64,000 bases of DNA, from contig NZ_QKZT01000003.1 in assembly GCF_003254055.1 (NCBI RefSeq), positions 211,082 to 275,081 of the forward strand. Reading direction: 5' to 3'. Position numbers and translations under genes: made by a program. Origin of the DNA: Algoriphagus chordae (GTDB taxonomy: Bacteria; Bacteroidota; Bacteroidia; Cytophagales; Cyclobacteriaceae). The notes beneath the pieces are model-generated. The model was not told the origin of the DNA. It was given only the letters and a program-made list of their open reading frames with translations, and made no database searches. Every line of letters starts with the position of its first letter. Position 1 is the first letter of the stretch. This document shows, in pieces, positions 35,537 through 46,246 of this stretch.

Positions 35537-37690
35537 CTAAATCCCCGGCGCATTTGGGAACATCAAACTCTTATAATACTCCAAATCTCCTTCTGGTTGC
35601 TCGATATCTGCCGGGAAAGGTCGTTTTGAGAAAGTCTGGAAGTATAGCAAACAAGCATTTCTCCACCATTCTGCCTCTGTTTCCTGAACTTCTAGAAGCT
35701 GTCGTACATGGTCGAATTGAGCTGGATCAATCTCCGATTCCAAACTAGCCCAAGTTTGCTGCATTTTTCGCACTTCTTTCACTCCTCGATCGTAATGATA
35801 GGCAATTCCATCCCATAGCGTATTGCCGTCTTTTATCTCGAAATCCCATGGAACATGATGAAACCAAAGCAAATACTTCTCAGGAATCTCATGTGGATCA
35901 GACCAAGCCTTAGCCACTTCTGGAGCGTATTGTTCCAGAGCTCCACTTCCATTGCTAGTTCTGTCAAAGCCAATTCCCAGACTATCTGCCTGATGGTAAT
36001 AAGGAGCAGTCCAGTCTGCTCTTCCGCCCATCACCCAAGGTCCTGGGCCATAGTGATGACTTCTGCCCATGATATGATGCAAACCGAGCGGAGTCATATA
36101 ATCCACGGCAGCTTCATGGGATTCGAGCATGATTTCTTCGACTTTGCTCAGGACTTCAGGCTTAGTGCCGAACGTCAGTTTGATCCATTCTTCAGCGATT
36201 TGCTTGGATTCCAGGCTTGGATCCCAAGCCTGACGACCGAATGCATACCAGTTTGATTGTCCAAATAGATGTCCAGTCCAGTTTTGATCTGTTCCGATAT
36301 TGGATACTCCGGCGATAAGGGTAAGCTTTTGTCCGCTTTCCTTTCCTTCGAGAATACTAGCTACTGTCGTTGTTGGAGTAGGCCGAAAGGTTTTGGTCTT
36401 CAGTACTTCTTCCCACATAGGAGCGAGGAAAACGAGGTTTGTAGCTTGTCCTAGGTATTCCTGAGTGATTTGGAACTCCATACCCACATTGGTTTTGGTG
36501 ATGGCGCCGTATAGTGGGTGAACAGGTTCCCGCGGCTGAAAGTCAATTGCGCCGTTTTTTATTTGGATGATAACATTGTCTTTGAATTGCCCATCCAATG
36601 GCCCGAACTCATTATTTGCCTGCATGTGCCGATCTACATCGTCTTCATGGGAATAGACAAAAGCTCTCCAGATCAATACCCCGCCATGTGGTTCGAGTGC
36701 CTCGGCTAACATATTAGCTCCTTCGGCGTGATTCCTCCCATATTCATGTGGCCCTGGCTGGCCTTCCGAATTTGCTTTGACCAAAAATCCTCCAAAATCA
36801 GGAATGAAAGAATAGATCTCATCTGTCTTCTTTTTCCAGAAAGCTTTCACTTCTGGATCTAGCGGATCAGCAGTCTTCAAGCCACCAATCTGGATAGGAG
36901 CAGAAAAGCGAGCAGTGAGGTAAACCTTGATTCCATATGGTCTGAAAATGTCTGCCAACACCTTCACTTTCTTCATGAAATCCGTTGTCAAAATCAATGC
37001 ATTAGCATTCACATTAGTCAGCGACACGGCATTGATCCCAATGGATGCATTGGCTCTGGCATAGTCCGTATAGCGAGGATCCACATAGCCTGGAAGCTTG
37101 TGCCAATCCCAGATCGAGAAACCTGCATAACCTCTTTCGACAGTACGATCTAAATTGTCCCAGTGATTTAGCATTCTAATTTTAATTTTCGGATTATCAG
37201 CTAATTCAATGGTTTTGTCGAAAGTGTTGCTTTGAATAGAATTTAGCCAATTATAGACTCCGTAAAGCGCGCCGACTGGTTGGTTTCCAATAATCGCGTA
37301 GAAGGATTTTCCATCCAATTCTATATTTCCTCTCCAGTATCCATCTTCTCCAAGTGCCTTGATTTTGCTTTGTTGATCAAGTGAAAGTGTTTGTGAAAGT
37401 TGTTCGCGCGTACCAATCCAAAGCTTCGTATTTTGAAGCCTGTCTTTTGAATAAATAGGAACTTTTCCTAGCATCTTTTGAGAAGCCAGGTTCAACTCAT
37501 TTTTGATGGCTTGGTATGTGGGGTTGTCGCCGTAGAAGTAGATTTCGTTAAGAAGAGGTTCGACGTGAGATTTTAATTGTGAATTGCTGATGGGCCGGTA
37601 GTCCAGCCAAAGTTTGTAGCCGTCGTTGGCGAGTGATGTCACTGTGAAGCATAGCCATAGCAAGGCTGTGAGGTAAATAGGTTTGTTCAT
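35537..37690 (-). CDS. Glycoside hydrolase family 67 alpha-glucuronidase
   Basis: 717 residues with signal peptide MNKPIYLTALLWLCFTVTSLA. The N-terminal alpha/beta domain contains ALYGVYNWLNSIQ; the TIM-barrel carries FLVKANSEGQPGPHEYGRNH and WRAFVYSHEDD, DNVIIQIKNGAIDFQPREP (holding the conserved Asp and Glu); the C-terminal helical domain has MGRSHHYGPGPW and FDRTSNGSG. It removes 4-O-methyl-glucuronic acid from the ends of xylo-oligosaccharides. Family members often act after uptake, but the signal peptide puts this one in the periplasm. No xylanase neighbours it. Confidence 0.95.
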   Translation of the reverse strand: MNKPIYLTALLWLCFTVTSLANDGYKLWLDYRPISNSQLKSHVEPLLNEIYFYGDNPTYQAIKNELNLASQKMLGKVPIYSKDRLQNTKLWIGTREQLSQTLSLDQQSKIKALGEDGYWRGNIELDGKSFYAIIGNQPVGALYGVYNWLNSIQSNTFDKTIELADNPKIKIRMLNHWDNLDRTVERGYAGFSIWDWHKLPGYVDPRYTDYARANASIGINAVSLTNVNANALILTTDFMKKVKVLADIFRPYGIKVYLTARFSAPIQIGGLKTADPLDPEVKAFWKKKTDEIYSFIPDFGGFLVKANSEGQPGPHEYGRNHAEGANMLAEALEPHGGVLIWRAFVYSHEDDVDRHMQANNEFGPLDGQFKDNVIIQIKNGAIDFQPREPVHPLYGAITKTNVGMEFQITQEYLGQATNLVFLAPMWEEVLKTKTFRPTPTTTVASILEGKESGQKLTLIAGVSNIGTDQNWTGHLFGQSNWYAFGRQAWDPSLESKQIAEEWIKLTFGTKPEVLSKVEEIMLESHEAAVDYMTPLGLHHIMGRSHHYGPGPWVMGGRADWTAPYYHQADSLGIGFDRTSNGSGALEQYAPEVAKAWSDPHEIPEKYLLWFHHVPWDFEIKDGNTLWDGIAYHYDRGVKEVRKMQQTWASLESEIDPAQFDHVRQLLEVQETEAEWWRNACLLYFQTFSKRPFPADIEQPEGDLEYYKSLMFPNAPGI

Positions 37691-37814
37691 AGGTTATGGG
37701 TTTTCTAATCCAAAAGATCGATAATTCAGAGCTAATTCCAAGGGTTTGATTTTGAATGCGGTACTAAAATACTTGATTAATATCCCGACAATTTTTGTCA
37801 AACTTAATTTCTGA

Positions 37815-37847
37815 TTGCCTATAAACTGACTCCCTTCCTTATCTTAG
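37815..37847 (+). promoter_or_regulatory. Candidate addA promoter
   Basis: TTG (37815-37817) and TATCTTAG (37840-37847) are spaced 22 bp apart, close to the Bacteroidota -33/-7 pattern, and the second box is 19 bp from the start codon, which gives a very short leader. Confidence 0.4.
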
Positions 37848-37865
37848 TTCCATTACTTTTTACCT

Positions 37866-40800
37866 ATGGATCAGAAACCTTTCATCATTTACAAATCCTC
37901 CGCTGGCTCGGGCAAGACCTACACGCTGACGCTGGAGTATCTCAAACTTGCACTACAAAGTTCGCATGCTTTTAAGCAAATCCTCGCGGTGACCTTTACG
38001 AATAAGGCCACTCAGGAGATGAAGGAGCGGATTGTAGAGGAGCTGAAAAGACTACGAAATCAAGTGAATCCTGAAGAAAAAATGGATTTCGAATTGATGA
38101 GTTCGCTTGGCGTTGATGAATCTGGTCTAAAATTATTGGCTCAGCAGACGCTTACTGCGATACTTCATGATTATGGAAGATTCTCTGTCAGTACCATCGA
38201 TAGTTTCTTCCAAAAAGTAGTGCGAGCCTTTGCGAGAGAGATTGATCTGAATGCCAAATTTGATGTGGAATTGGAACAAACTGCAGTGTTGGAGCGTGTA
38301 GTAGATCGGGTGGTGATGCTCGTGATGGAGGATGAATTTCTTCACAAGTGGCTGGTAGATTATGCCTACGAGCAAATTCAAAATGGAAAATCCTGGGACA
38401 TCAGACGTAATATCCGTGGTCTTGGTCAGCAGATTTTTCAGGAAGATTTTAAAAAATATGCTCCTGAAATTAAGGAGTTTATGAAGGATGAGGAAAATAT
38501 TACTTTACTACAGTCTTTTGTCCGAGAGCGTAAAAATGAAATTGTCAATTTATCAAAAGAGTTAGGCAAGCAAGCGGAAGCTATTCGTCTTTCAAATGGT
38601 TTGGAATGGTCAGATTTTAATAGAGGATTTATCAAAGTACTTGACAAGCTTGGAGATCGAACAAACCCACTTCCTGAGCTTACGCCAGCGACAATAGCCA
38701 AAATTGATAACCCCGAAAGCTGGCATACCAAAACGAGTAAGCAAACCGATTCTATTCTATCTGCTTACGATCAAGGCTTAAACCAAATATTGCATCAAAT
38801 TCTGGTATTGACAGGCAAGTGGAATACGCTTCAAGCCATTGCCAAAAACAGTTATGTCTATGGGGTTTTCAGGAATCTGCTCGATGAACTTACTCTGATC
38901 AAAGACGAGGAAAATATTCTACTTATCTCTGATGCGAATGAATTTCTAAAGGAAATCACCAAAGGAAATGATACACCTTTCATCTATGAAAAAGTAGGGA
39001 ATCAATATAAAAACTACCTGATTGATGAGTTTCAAGATACTTCGGGGTTTCAATGGGATAGTTTCAAACCCTTGCTAGAAAACTCTCTTGGTCAAGGTCA
39101 GACCAACTTGCTGGTAGGCGATGTGAAGCAATCGATCTATCGCTGGCGTGGTGGTGAGATGAAATTGTTGCTTTCGCAGGTGGAGGATGAAATCGGAAAG
39201 GACAATATACAATTGGAAAATTTGGACACGAATTTCCGTAGCCTTCCTAATATTATCAATTTCAATAACGCGGTTTTTAAAGCTCTACCACAGGCAATGG
39301 AGCAGGTATTGACCACAAGCTATGGAGTGGTAGACCCCCACATTCTATCCCAAGCTTATTCCGATTCCTTTCAGAAGATTTCTCCCAAAAAGGAAAAGTC
39401 TGAATTCAAGGGAAAAGTCAAACTGGAATTCATCGATCCTAAAGATGAAGAAGAGGAGGGTAAGTTCGACGAGGTTGTTCTGTCAAAATTGCCTGACTTG
39501 GTTATGGAATTGCAGGATCACGGATATGAGCTGGAGGACATCGCTTTTCTTGTGAGAACAAGATCAGAGGGTGAGGCGGTAGCGGATTGCATGATGAGCT
39601 ACGCTGCGGAGTACCCAGACACTGCTTATAGCTTCGATGTGCTTTCGGATGAGTCTATGAATCTAAACAAGGCAGCTTCGGTGAAAGCCCTTGTTTCTGG
39701 CTTCAATTACTTGCACAATCCTGCCGATAAAGTTCAGTATAAAACCATGTGGTATTATCTGGCAGTGCTAATGGACGCGCCCGTTGACCACGAATTGTTT
39801 GCTTTGGATAAGATGCCTGCCTTTTTGGAAGAGCAGGTTAAGCAATTCAAGGAAAAGGAAGTTTTAATGCTTCAGCTGCCTCTGATGGAGGCTTTGGAGG
39901 AGTTGATCAAAGTTCTTGGACTGATGGAGTTGGGACTTGAGAAGGCTTATATCTCAGGATTCAAAGAAGCTGTTTATGACTTCACGGCGAACAATCGGGC
40001 GGACCTGAGCGGTTTCTTGGAGTGGTGGGAAATCAATCAGACTAAGCGAACCGTCAAAATTCCAGATGGTCATAATGCCATGCGGATTCTGACGATTCAC
40101 AAGTCAAAAGGTCTGCAGTTTAAAGTGGTGGTGATGCCATTTCTGAAGTGGACAATCTTTGATGTTACTAAGGGCAATGTAGTGTGGTCACCATTTGAGG
40201 ATCGGGAGAAAGGGCTTTCTGCAATTATTCCGTTGACACTAGGTAAAGAATTAAAAGACTCTGACTTCAACGCTACTTATGCTGAGGAAGCGACCATGGC
40301 TTATCTAGACAGCTTAAATATGCTTTATGTGGCACTCACGAGAGCTGAGGATGTCTTTTTCGGTTTTATTCCTTACAAAGAAAAAATCGGTTCACAGAAT
40401 ATGATGGAAATTCAGCTTCAGCAATTGGTACAATCCCATGCTGATGCTGAAGCTAACTTGAGCTTGATCTCTCATTATGACTCAGAGTCAAAAGTTTTTG
40501 AGTTTGGCGATTGGCCTGAAAGTCAGGTGAAAACCCTGCACTCTAAGAAGTCACCAGAACTTCGCTGGGCTTATAAAAATTGGGCTGAAGTGCTCACACT
40601 CAAGAAATATGCTGTTGATTTTTCGATGGAAGGATTGGAGCAGCGGAAGAAGCAGAAGTTTGGCTTGATCGTGCATGAGATCTTGGAATTGTCTGCCGAC
40701 AAAGCTTCAGCCTTACAGAATTTGCAGTCATTTTATTTTGAAGGAAGACTGAACGAGGAAGAAAAGCAGCTAGTAGAACGACAATTAGATCATCTATTTA

Positions 40801-41075
40801 CAGATTCGCTTTTTGCTTCATGGTTCGGCAATAAAGGCATTTTATTGGCTGAGCAGGGAATTCTTCTTCCGGGAGGGAAGCAGAAACGGCCAGATCGGAT
40901 TATCCTAAATGAAGACGAAGCAGTAATCGTGGATTTTAAAACGGGTGAGGCTCAAAGTCGCTACGCCAATCAAGTGAGAGAATACATGTCATTGGTGGCA
41001 ACATTATCTCAGAAGCCAACCAAGGGCTATTTATGTTATTTAGAAACGGGAGTAATCGAGGAAGTCTATGCATAG
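37866..41075 (+). CDS. addA: UvrD/REP-type helicase-nuclease, AddA-like
   Basis: 1069 residues. Superfamily 1A motifs appear in order: SSAGSGKTYTL (Walker A, residues 11-21), VTFTNKATQEM (Ia), YLIDEFQDTSGFQW (II), LVGDVKQSIYRWRGG (III), LDTNFRSLPNI (IV), MRILTIHKSKGLQF (V) and LNMLYVALTRAED (VI). The C-terminus has a PD-(D/E)xK nuclease, RPDRIILNEDEAVIVDFKTG. It overlaps the next gene by 8 bp. Together they form an AddAB-like helicase-nuclease that resects double-strand breaks for recombination, in place of RecBCD. Confidence 0.92.
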   Translation: MDQKPFIIYKSSAGSGKTYTLTLEYLKLALQSSHAFKQILAVTFTNKATQEMKERIVEELKRLRNQVNPEEKMDFELMSSLGVDESGLKLLAQQTLTAILHDYGRFSVSTIDSFFQKVVRAFAREIDLNAKFDVELEQTAVLERVVDRVVMLVMEDEFLHKWLVDYAYEQIQNGKSWDIRRNIRGLGQQIFQEDFKKYAPEIKEFMKDEENITLLQSFVRERKNEIVNLSKELGKQAEAIRLSNGLEWSDFNRGFIKVLDKLGDRTNPLPELTPATIAKIDNPESWHTKTSKQTDSILSAYDQGLNQILHQILVLTGKWNTLQAIAKNSYVYGVFRNLLDELTLIKDEENILLISDANEFLKEITKGNDTPFIYEKVGNQYKNYLIDEFQDTSGFQWDSFKPLLENSLGQGQTNLLVGDVKQSIYRWRGGEMKLLLSQVEDEIGKDNIQLENLDTNFRSLPNIINFNNAVFKALPQAMEQVLTTSYGVVDPHILSQAYSDSFQKISPKKEKSEFKGKVKLEFIDPKDEEEEGKFDEVVLSKLPDLVMELQDHGYELEDIAFLVRTRSEGEAVADCMMSYAAEYPDTAYSFDVLSDESMNLNKAASVKALVSGFNYLHNPADKVQYKTMWYYLAVLMDAPVDHELFALDKMPAFLEEQVKQFKEKEVLMLQLPLMEALEELIKVLGLMELGLEKAYISGFKEAVYDFTANNRADLSGFLEWWEINQTKRTVKIPDGHNAMRILTIHKSKGLQFKVVVMPFLKWTIFDVTKGNVVWSPFEDREKGLSAIIPLTLGKELKDSDFNATYAEEATMAYLDSLNMLYVALTRAEDVFFGFIPYKEKIGSQNMMEIQLQQLVQSHADAEANLSLISHYDSESKVFEFGDWPESQVKTLHSKKSPELRWAYKNWAEVLTLKKYAVDFSMEGLEQRKKQKFGLIVHEILELSADKASALQNLQSFYFEGRLNEEEKQLVERQLDHLFTDSLFASWFGNKGILLAEQGILLPGGKQKRPDRIILNEDEAVIVDFKTGEAQSRYANQVREYMSLVATLSQKPTKGYLCYLETGVIEEVYA

Positions 41076-43935
41076 TTTTTTAAGAAATACAGCAAAAGAG
41101 ATCCTCGAAAGCGGAGTTGATCTGCAAAAAGTAACCGTCGTTTTGCCGAATAGGAGAGCGGGATTGTTTTTTACCCAGCATCTGGGAAGTTTGATTAGCG
41201 AACCGACTTGGATGCCCGAGGTGAAAACTATCGAAGAGATATTCTATGAACTGGCAGGAAATCGACCTGCTGATGATCTGACCTTGATATTTGAATTGTA
41301 TCGAGTGTATCAGGACCTCAACCCAGAGGCCGAGACTTTTGATCGTTATTATTTCTGGGGAGAAATGATCCTTAAAGATTTCAATGATGTGGATCAGTTC
41401 ATGGCGAATGCAGGTAAACTCTACCATCATTTGTCTGAAATCAAGGAATTGGAGTCAGACTTGAGTTTTCTGACCGAGAGTCAGATTGCTTTAATTCGGC
41501 AATTTTGGTCATCATTTGTGAATCAGGATAGGGATCATCAGGAGAAATTTTTGAAGTTCTGGCAATTGCTCAGTCCACTTTATACCAGTTTCCAAGCTTC
41601 ACTTGCCGTATCTGGCTTGGCCTATTCTGGGATGCTGTATAGAAAAGTAGCAGAATCGCTGGATAGTATTCCTCGTCCTGAAAAAGTGCATCATTTTATT
41701 GGTTTCAATGCCTTCACGGGAACAGAGGAGGCTTTGATCAAGCATTACATTACCGCTTTTGGCGCTAAGATTTACTGGGATATTGACGGGTATTATTTAG
41801 ACGATAAAGTGCAAGAGGCTGGTTTGTTTTTCCGTGATTATCAGAAGGACAAGATCTTTGGGCCGACTTTTCCAGAACATATTCCTACTCAGATTGATGA
41901 CAGAAAAGCAAAGATCAAGACCTATGCAACACCTTTGAAGACCAATCAGGCGAATTTGGTAGGTTCTATTTTGGAGAAAATTCCAGCTGGTGAAGCTTGG
42001 GAGGAGACAGTTGTGATTTTGCCAGATGAACAGATGCTCTTTCCTGTGCTACATACACTACCGGAGCAAGTGGATAAGGTGAATGTCACCATGGGGTATC
42101 CTGTGAAAAATGCGCCGGTTTATTCCTTTTTAGAAGCTGTGTTAGAGATGCAGCGATACATCAAAGAAGAGGATGGTAAGCTGTTGTTTTATCACACAGC
42201 TGTTAAAAATCTGTTGAGCTCAATCTATCTGAAAAGTGTCAATCCGGGCTTTGCAGAGGAGTTGATGGCAGAAATGCAGCTTTTGAACCAGATTCATGTT
42301 TCGGCAGAAAAGCTGCGTAAGGGTGGTGAGTTATATCAGTTGATCTTCCAGAAGTTGGAGAATGATTCTCTTTTTTCCTATCTGGCTAAGCTGATGGAAG
42401 TTCTGGCTGAGCGCTTGAAAGATGAGCCTCTGCAGCGTTCTTACCTTTATCAGTGCTTTAAGCAGTTAACAAGATTGCGTGAGATTTTTGCAGGACAGGA
42501 TATTCTTACAATCAATCGAGAGTTTTTTATTCGACTTTTCCGTCAGGTTTTCAGAGAAGTTAAATTGCCTTTTGAGGGCGAACCACTTCAAGGTTTGCAA
42601 ATCATGGGAGTACTGGAATCCAGAAATCTTGACTTCAAGCGAGTTATAATTTGCAATATGAATGAGGATAGTTTTCCGCCTTCCGCAGGGCTGAATTCCA
42701 TGATTCCTTTCAATATTCGTAAAGCTTTTGGCCTGCCAGTGCAGGAGCAAAATGACTCGATTTATGCCTATACCTTTTATAGATTGTTGCACAGTGCGGA
42801 GGAAGTTCACATGATTTATACCACGGCTTCGGATCAGGGAAAAGCTGGAGAAAAGAGCCGCTACATGCAGCAAATGGGGGTGGAGCTTGGAAGAGAAATG
42901 GAAGAAGAAGTAGTATTCATTCCTATTGATCAGAAATCTCCCGAATCGATTACCATCCAAAAGGATACGGAAGTTCTGGGCTTACTGGATAAGTATTTGA
43001 TCGATGAAAATGGACAATCAAGGACTTCCTTTTCGCCTTCTGCCATAAGTGTATTCTTGGATTGTAGGTTGAAATTCTACCTTCAGTATCTCGCCAATAT
43101 TCAAGAAAAGCAGGAGGTAAGCGAGGAAATTGATGCGGCTGTTTTTGGGAATTTGGCTCACCTGAGTATGGAGATTTTATATCAGGATTTTGCAAAGCGA
43201 AAAAATAGAACCTTACTGGAGAAGTTAGATTTCGAGGAATTGAATAAGTCTTGGGTGTTTCCGGCTATTGAAAAAGCGATCCGTCACTATTATCATTTGG
43301 AAGGAGAAGCAGATACAAAGCTCAATGGACAGATGGCTATCGCTCGCGATGTGCTTCAGAAATACTTGCATCAAATTTTGAAAATCGATGAGGCTTCAGC
43401 GCCATTTAAGTTGATTTCTTTAGAGAAAGAGAAAAAATATACTGCAGGCCTACAGATTGAAACCGCAGCTGGAACGAAAACAGTATCTCTAAAAGGAATT
43501 ATTGACCGAGTGGATGAGCATAATGGCTCGGTGAGGCTTATCGATTACAAATCAGGTAAGGACAATAAGAATTTTCCTGATGTGGATTCGCTGTTTGATC
43601 GGGAGCATAAATCACGCAATAAGGCTGCGATGCAAACCATGTTTTATGGTTTGATCTATCAGGCGACTGTTCCTGAAAATACCCTGCCTTTAAAACCTAC
43701 AATCTTTAACCTTCGGGAGATGTTTGGCGATGATTTCAATCCATACCTGCAAATTAAACTTCCTAGAGCAAAACAGGGTGTCGAAGTAAATGATTACAGG
43801 CAGTTTGAGGATGAATACAAGATTGGATTAAAATCACTTTTGGAGGATATCTACAATCCTGAAATCCCTTTTGACCAAACGGATGATTTGAAAAAATGTG
43901 GGTATTGTCCTTACAAGGAGATTTGTGGGAGGTAA
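41068..43935 (+). CDS. addB: AddB-like helicase-nuclease subunit, PD-(D/E)xK family
   Basis: 955 residues. The N-terminal part is a degraded UvrD-type fold (VTVVLPNRRAGLFFTQHLG in place of Walker A, as is usual for inactive AddB ATPase), and the C-terminal part is a RecB-family nuclease with KGIIDRVDEHN and RLIDYKSGKD. Cysteines in LDCRLKFYLQ and KKCGYCPYKEICGR (C-x2-C-x5-C) match the 4Fe-4S staple of AddB. It overlaps addA and acts with it. Confidence 0.92.
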   Translation: MHSFLRNTAKEILESGVDLQKVTVVLPNRRAGLFFTQHLGSLISEPTWMPEVKTIEEIFYELAGNRPADDLTLIFELYRVYQDLNPEAETFDRYYFWGEMILKDFNDVDQFMANAGKLYHHLSEIKELESDLSFLTESQIALIRQFWSSFVNQDRDHQEKFLKFWQLLSPLYTSFQASLAVSGLAYSGMLYRKVAESLDSIPRPEKVHHFIGFNAFTGTEEALIKHYITAFGAKIYWDIDGYYLDDKVQEAGLFFRDYQKDKIFGPTFPEHIPTQIDDRKAKIKTYATPLKTNQANLVGSILEKIPAGEAWEETVVILPDEQMLFPVLHTLPEQVDKVNVTMGYPVKNAPVYSFLEAVLEMQRYIKEEDGKLLFYHTAVKNLLSSIYLKSVNPGFAEELMAEMQLLNQIHVSAEKLRKGGELYQLIFQKLENDSLFSYLAKLMEVLAERLKDEPLQRSYLYQCFKQLTRLREIFAGQDILTINREFFIRLFRQVFREVKLPFEGEPLQGLQIMGVLESRNLDFKRVIICNMNEDSFPPSAGLNSMIPFNIRKAFGLPVQEQNDSIYAYTFYRLLHSAEEVHMIYTTASDQGKAGEKSRYMQQMGVELGREMEEEVVFIPIDQKSPESITIQKDTEVLGLLDKYLIDENGQSRTSFSPSAISVFLDCRLKFYLQYLANIQEKQEVSEEIDAAVFGNLAHLSMEILYQDFAKRKNRTLLEKLDFEELNKSWVFPAIEKAIRHYYHLEGEADTKLNGQMAIARDVLQKYLHQILKIDEASAPFKLISLEKEKKYTAGLQIETAAGTKTVSLKGIIDRVDEHNGSVRLIDYKSGKDNKNFPDVDSLFDREHKSRNKAAMQTMFYGLIYQATVPENTLPLKPTIFNLREMFGDDFNPYLQIKLPRAKQGVEVNDYRQFEDEYKIGLKSLLEDIYNPEIPFDQTDDLKKCGYCPYKEICGR

Positions 43936-44008
43936 AAGAATTTCAGGGAATAGGTTCAGTAAGTTATCCTCAGAGTTATTTTTATGACCTAAGTGAAGAA
44001 TATGATGA

Positions 44009-44635
44009 CTAAAACATAAGGCCAACACGTGCCACAAAGCTTCGGTAGATGTAGTTGTTTTCATTCATCGAACTGAATCCTGGAGGAAGTAAATCTGAAG
44101 CTATTGTAGGTGAACCTGATTGCAATAAACTCCCCTGAAAATAAGTGATGTTCTGCCTCTTATAAGCTAGGCTGAAGCTGAAAGAACTATTGCCTTTGAG
44201 TGCTGGGAAACTTATTCCTACAGAGGGACTGTACATTAACCCGCCCTCATACCAGCTTTTGCTCCATTCGTTGCTTTCTTTTTTCTCCAGTATCGCTGAA
44301 CCTCCACCTATATCAAATCCCCCGAATATCTTCGGTTTACTTTCCTTACCCAGAAATCCTCTCCAACCTAAAGCAAAGGGGATGATGGAAATATCATCGT
44401 ATTGGTCTAAACCTATGGTGAATCCTACAACTTGACTTTTGGTAATGTGTACGCCATTGAAGGTCATGAAACTGATATCAATACGCCTTTCATGGTTTCC
44501 GTCCCATTGCTCGGCACCGCGTCCGTACAGAAACCCGATTTCGGTCTGTCCAAAATACAGTTTTTCTTGAGCCATAGATGTGGCAGAGCAGAGCAAAAAG
44601 CCGAGTAGTAGGAGTTTAGTTTTTTGAGCTATCAT
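44009..44635 (-). CDS. Outer membrane beta-barrel protein of unknown function
   Basis: 208 residues with signal peptide ending CSATSMAQ. The body is alternating strands with GFTIGLDQYDDISIIPFALG and GGFDIGGGSAI, and the last residue is a phenylalanine (RVGLMF), the barrel-insertion signal. It is four bases after the LVIVD lipoprotein gene on the same strand, so both form an operon. Function unknown; a partner surface role with that lipoprotein is likely. Confidence 0.85.
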   Translation of the reverse strand: MIAQKTKLLLLGFLLCSATSMAQEKLYFGQTEIGFLYGRGAEQWDGNHERRIDISFMTFNGVHITKSQVVGFTIGLDQYDDISIIPFALGWRGFLGKESKPKIFGGFDIGGGSAILEKKESNEWSKSWYEGGLMYSPSVGISFPALKGNSSFSFSLAYKRQNITYFQGSLLQSGSPTIASDLLPPGFSSMNENNYIYRSFVARVGLMF

Positions 44636-44639
44636 CCTA

Positions 44640-45890
44640 TCAATAAAATTTCACTGGGTTTTTGACTTGAATACAGCTGAGTTTTTTCAGTTTGGAAGGG
44701 TTGCTATAATCAAATTGGCAAACACCATCAGGACCGATTACTATCAGAGAATTGGGACCAGGAATAAGGTCAACTGATTTTTCGCTAGTCAAAAACTCAA
44801 GTTGATTTTGGTCAATGTTCATCACATCTGAGACGTTGAAGCTTTTCAGACCATGATTACCTTCAGTTAGATAAAGGAAGTCTCCTGCTAAACCCAAGCC
44901 ATGAGGATTCAGCATTGGATAGGATTTTACGAGCGTAGGCTGATAGAGGTCTTTGATGTCGATGACCTGAAGTTGATTGGCTCCATTCCAGCAGGAAGTG
45001 CCATCTCTAAGTGTCACAAAGGCATAATCAGAATTTACGACTACTGGATCGCAAGCTTGGACATGCTCATAGACTGCCATTCGAGTGGGCGAACTCGGCG
45101 TGCTGGCATCGTAGATATGCATTCCGATATTTGATCCTATAAATAGCTTGTCTTCAAAAGGGAAAATGGTTTCGATGCCCCAGCCTAAATCAATCGGCTT
45201 GACGAAAGTTGGCTCAGCTGGATTCTCTACATCAAATACTCGCATGGTGGTTTCATCCACAGCATATAAGTGACTGTTTGCAAGGGTAAATCTGGCCATA
45301 GATCCGCCAGTCCCATAGCTCTGGGCAGCAGCTGAATAATTGGCTGAATAACTCTTACTTGAGTTCATTAGAAACATATCTCCTCTTTCCCAAGTCGGGC
45401 TATCGGTGGTAATAACGGTATCACGGAAAGTAATAATCTCTCCAGTTTCATGACGGTACATATGTTTGAAGACATCTTCCACTCGTTTCACCAACTTGAT
45501 ATCATTAATGTTGCTGAGGTCAAATGCCAGTAGATCAACATAATTATCTGCGTACAGGATTTTGCCATTTACTGCCATATCCACGTTCCCTGCTATGGGT
45601 ATAAAACTTAAGTTGATTGGATTCGAAGGGTCAGCATTGTTAAGGATATGAATTCCCTTGGTGGGTTCATTGATAAAAAGGTAATCCTCATAGATATAGA
45701 TTTTACCTGGATTGTCTAGGGGTTGGGCGGGCTCAGTGCTGATGATTCTAGCTCTGACATCGCTCATTTCCAGGTAAATAGGCACCATGGTTTGATAGGT
45801 GTAGGTATTCGTGACCTCATCTACACAGGAAGAAAATAACAACACCGATAGTAAGAAAAGTAGGGAGAAAGCTGAGTAGAGGGATTTCAT
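44640..45890 (-). CDS. LVIVD repeat (beta-propeller) lipoprotein
   Basis: 416 residues from ATG 45890; a GTG/ATG-type start 54 bp earlier lacks a signal sequence. The lipoprotein signal is MKSLYSAFSLLFLLSVLLFSSC (22 residues; last residue Cys). After a linker, repeated blocks such as HILNNADPSNPINLSFIPI, MRVFDVENPAEPTFVKPIDL and LQVIDIKDLYQPTLVKSYP are LVIVD repeats, forming a beta propeller exposed at the outer membrane. The family has no defined biochemical role. First gene of a two-gene operon with the outer membrane protein. Confidence 0.88.
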   Translation of the reverse strand: MKSLYSAFSLLFLLSVLLFSSCVDEVTNTYTYQTMVPIYLEMSDVRARIISTEPAQPLDNPGKIYIYEDYLFINEPTKGIHILNNADPSNPINLSFIPIAGNVDMAVNGKILYADNYVDLLAFDLSNINDIKLVKRVEDVFKHMYRHETGEIITFRDTVITTDSPTWERGDMFLMNSSKSYSANYSAAAQSYGTGGSMARFTLANSHLYAVDETTMRVFDVENPAEPTFVKPIDLGWGIETIFPFEDKLFIGSNIGMHIYDASTPSSPTRMAVYEHVQACDPVVVNSDYAFVTLRDGTSCWNGANQLQVIDIKDLYQPTLVKSYPMLNPHGLGLAGDFLYLTEGNHGLKSFNVSDVMNIDQNQLEFLTSEKSVDLIPGPNSLIVIGPDGVCQFDYSNPSKLKKLSCIQVKNPVKFY

Positions 45891-46246
45891 ATAATTCGAG
45901 TTTAGAGATATTAATGCGTACAATCTTCTTACGAAGCCGAACAATGAAACGCTACAATGGAATTGATGAAAATTTTGTTTGGAGTGATATTTTTAGGAAT
46001 GTCAATTATTGTGCTGGAATGAAATACCAATGTAAGACCGAGATGAGTTTATAAGTAGTACAATTTCCTTCAATGGCATCTACTTGATTCCAGTAGCAAG
46101 GATTAGTTATAAAACTCTCGGCTTTCATGTAAGTTGAATTTAAGAAAAGCTTTCTCAATCTTCAATAAAGACCTTTAGTCATATTCTGGCCCGTAGATTT
46201 TCAGATTTCTTTACCTTCACGACTTGAATAAATTTAAGTAAGCCTT
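45891..46246. other. 356-bp gap between divergent genes
   Basis: Only the promoters of the LVIVD operon (-) and the sugar dehydrogenase fusion (+) are expected here. TACCTTCA at about 46212 resembles a -7 box for the latter, without a clear -33 partner. No gene or repeat is supported. Confidence 0.5.

Noticed and set aside
42466..43195. Minus-strand open frames inside addB
   Set aside because: Shadows of a well-conserved gene; composition not protein-like.
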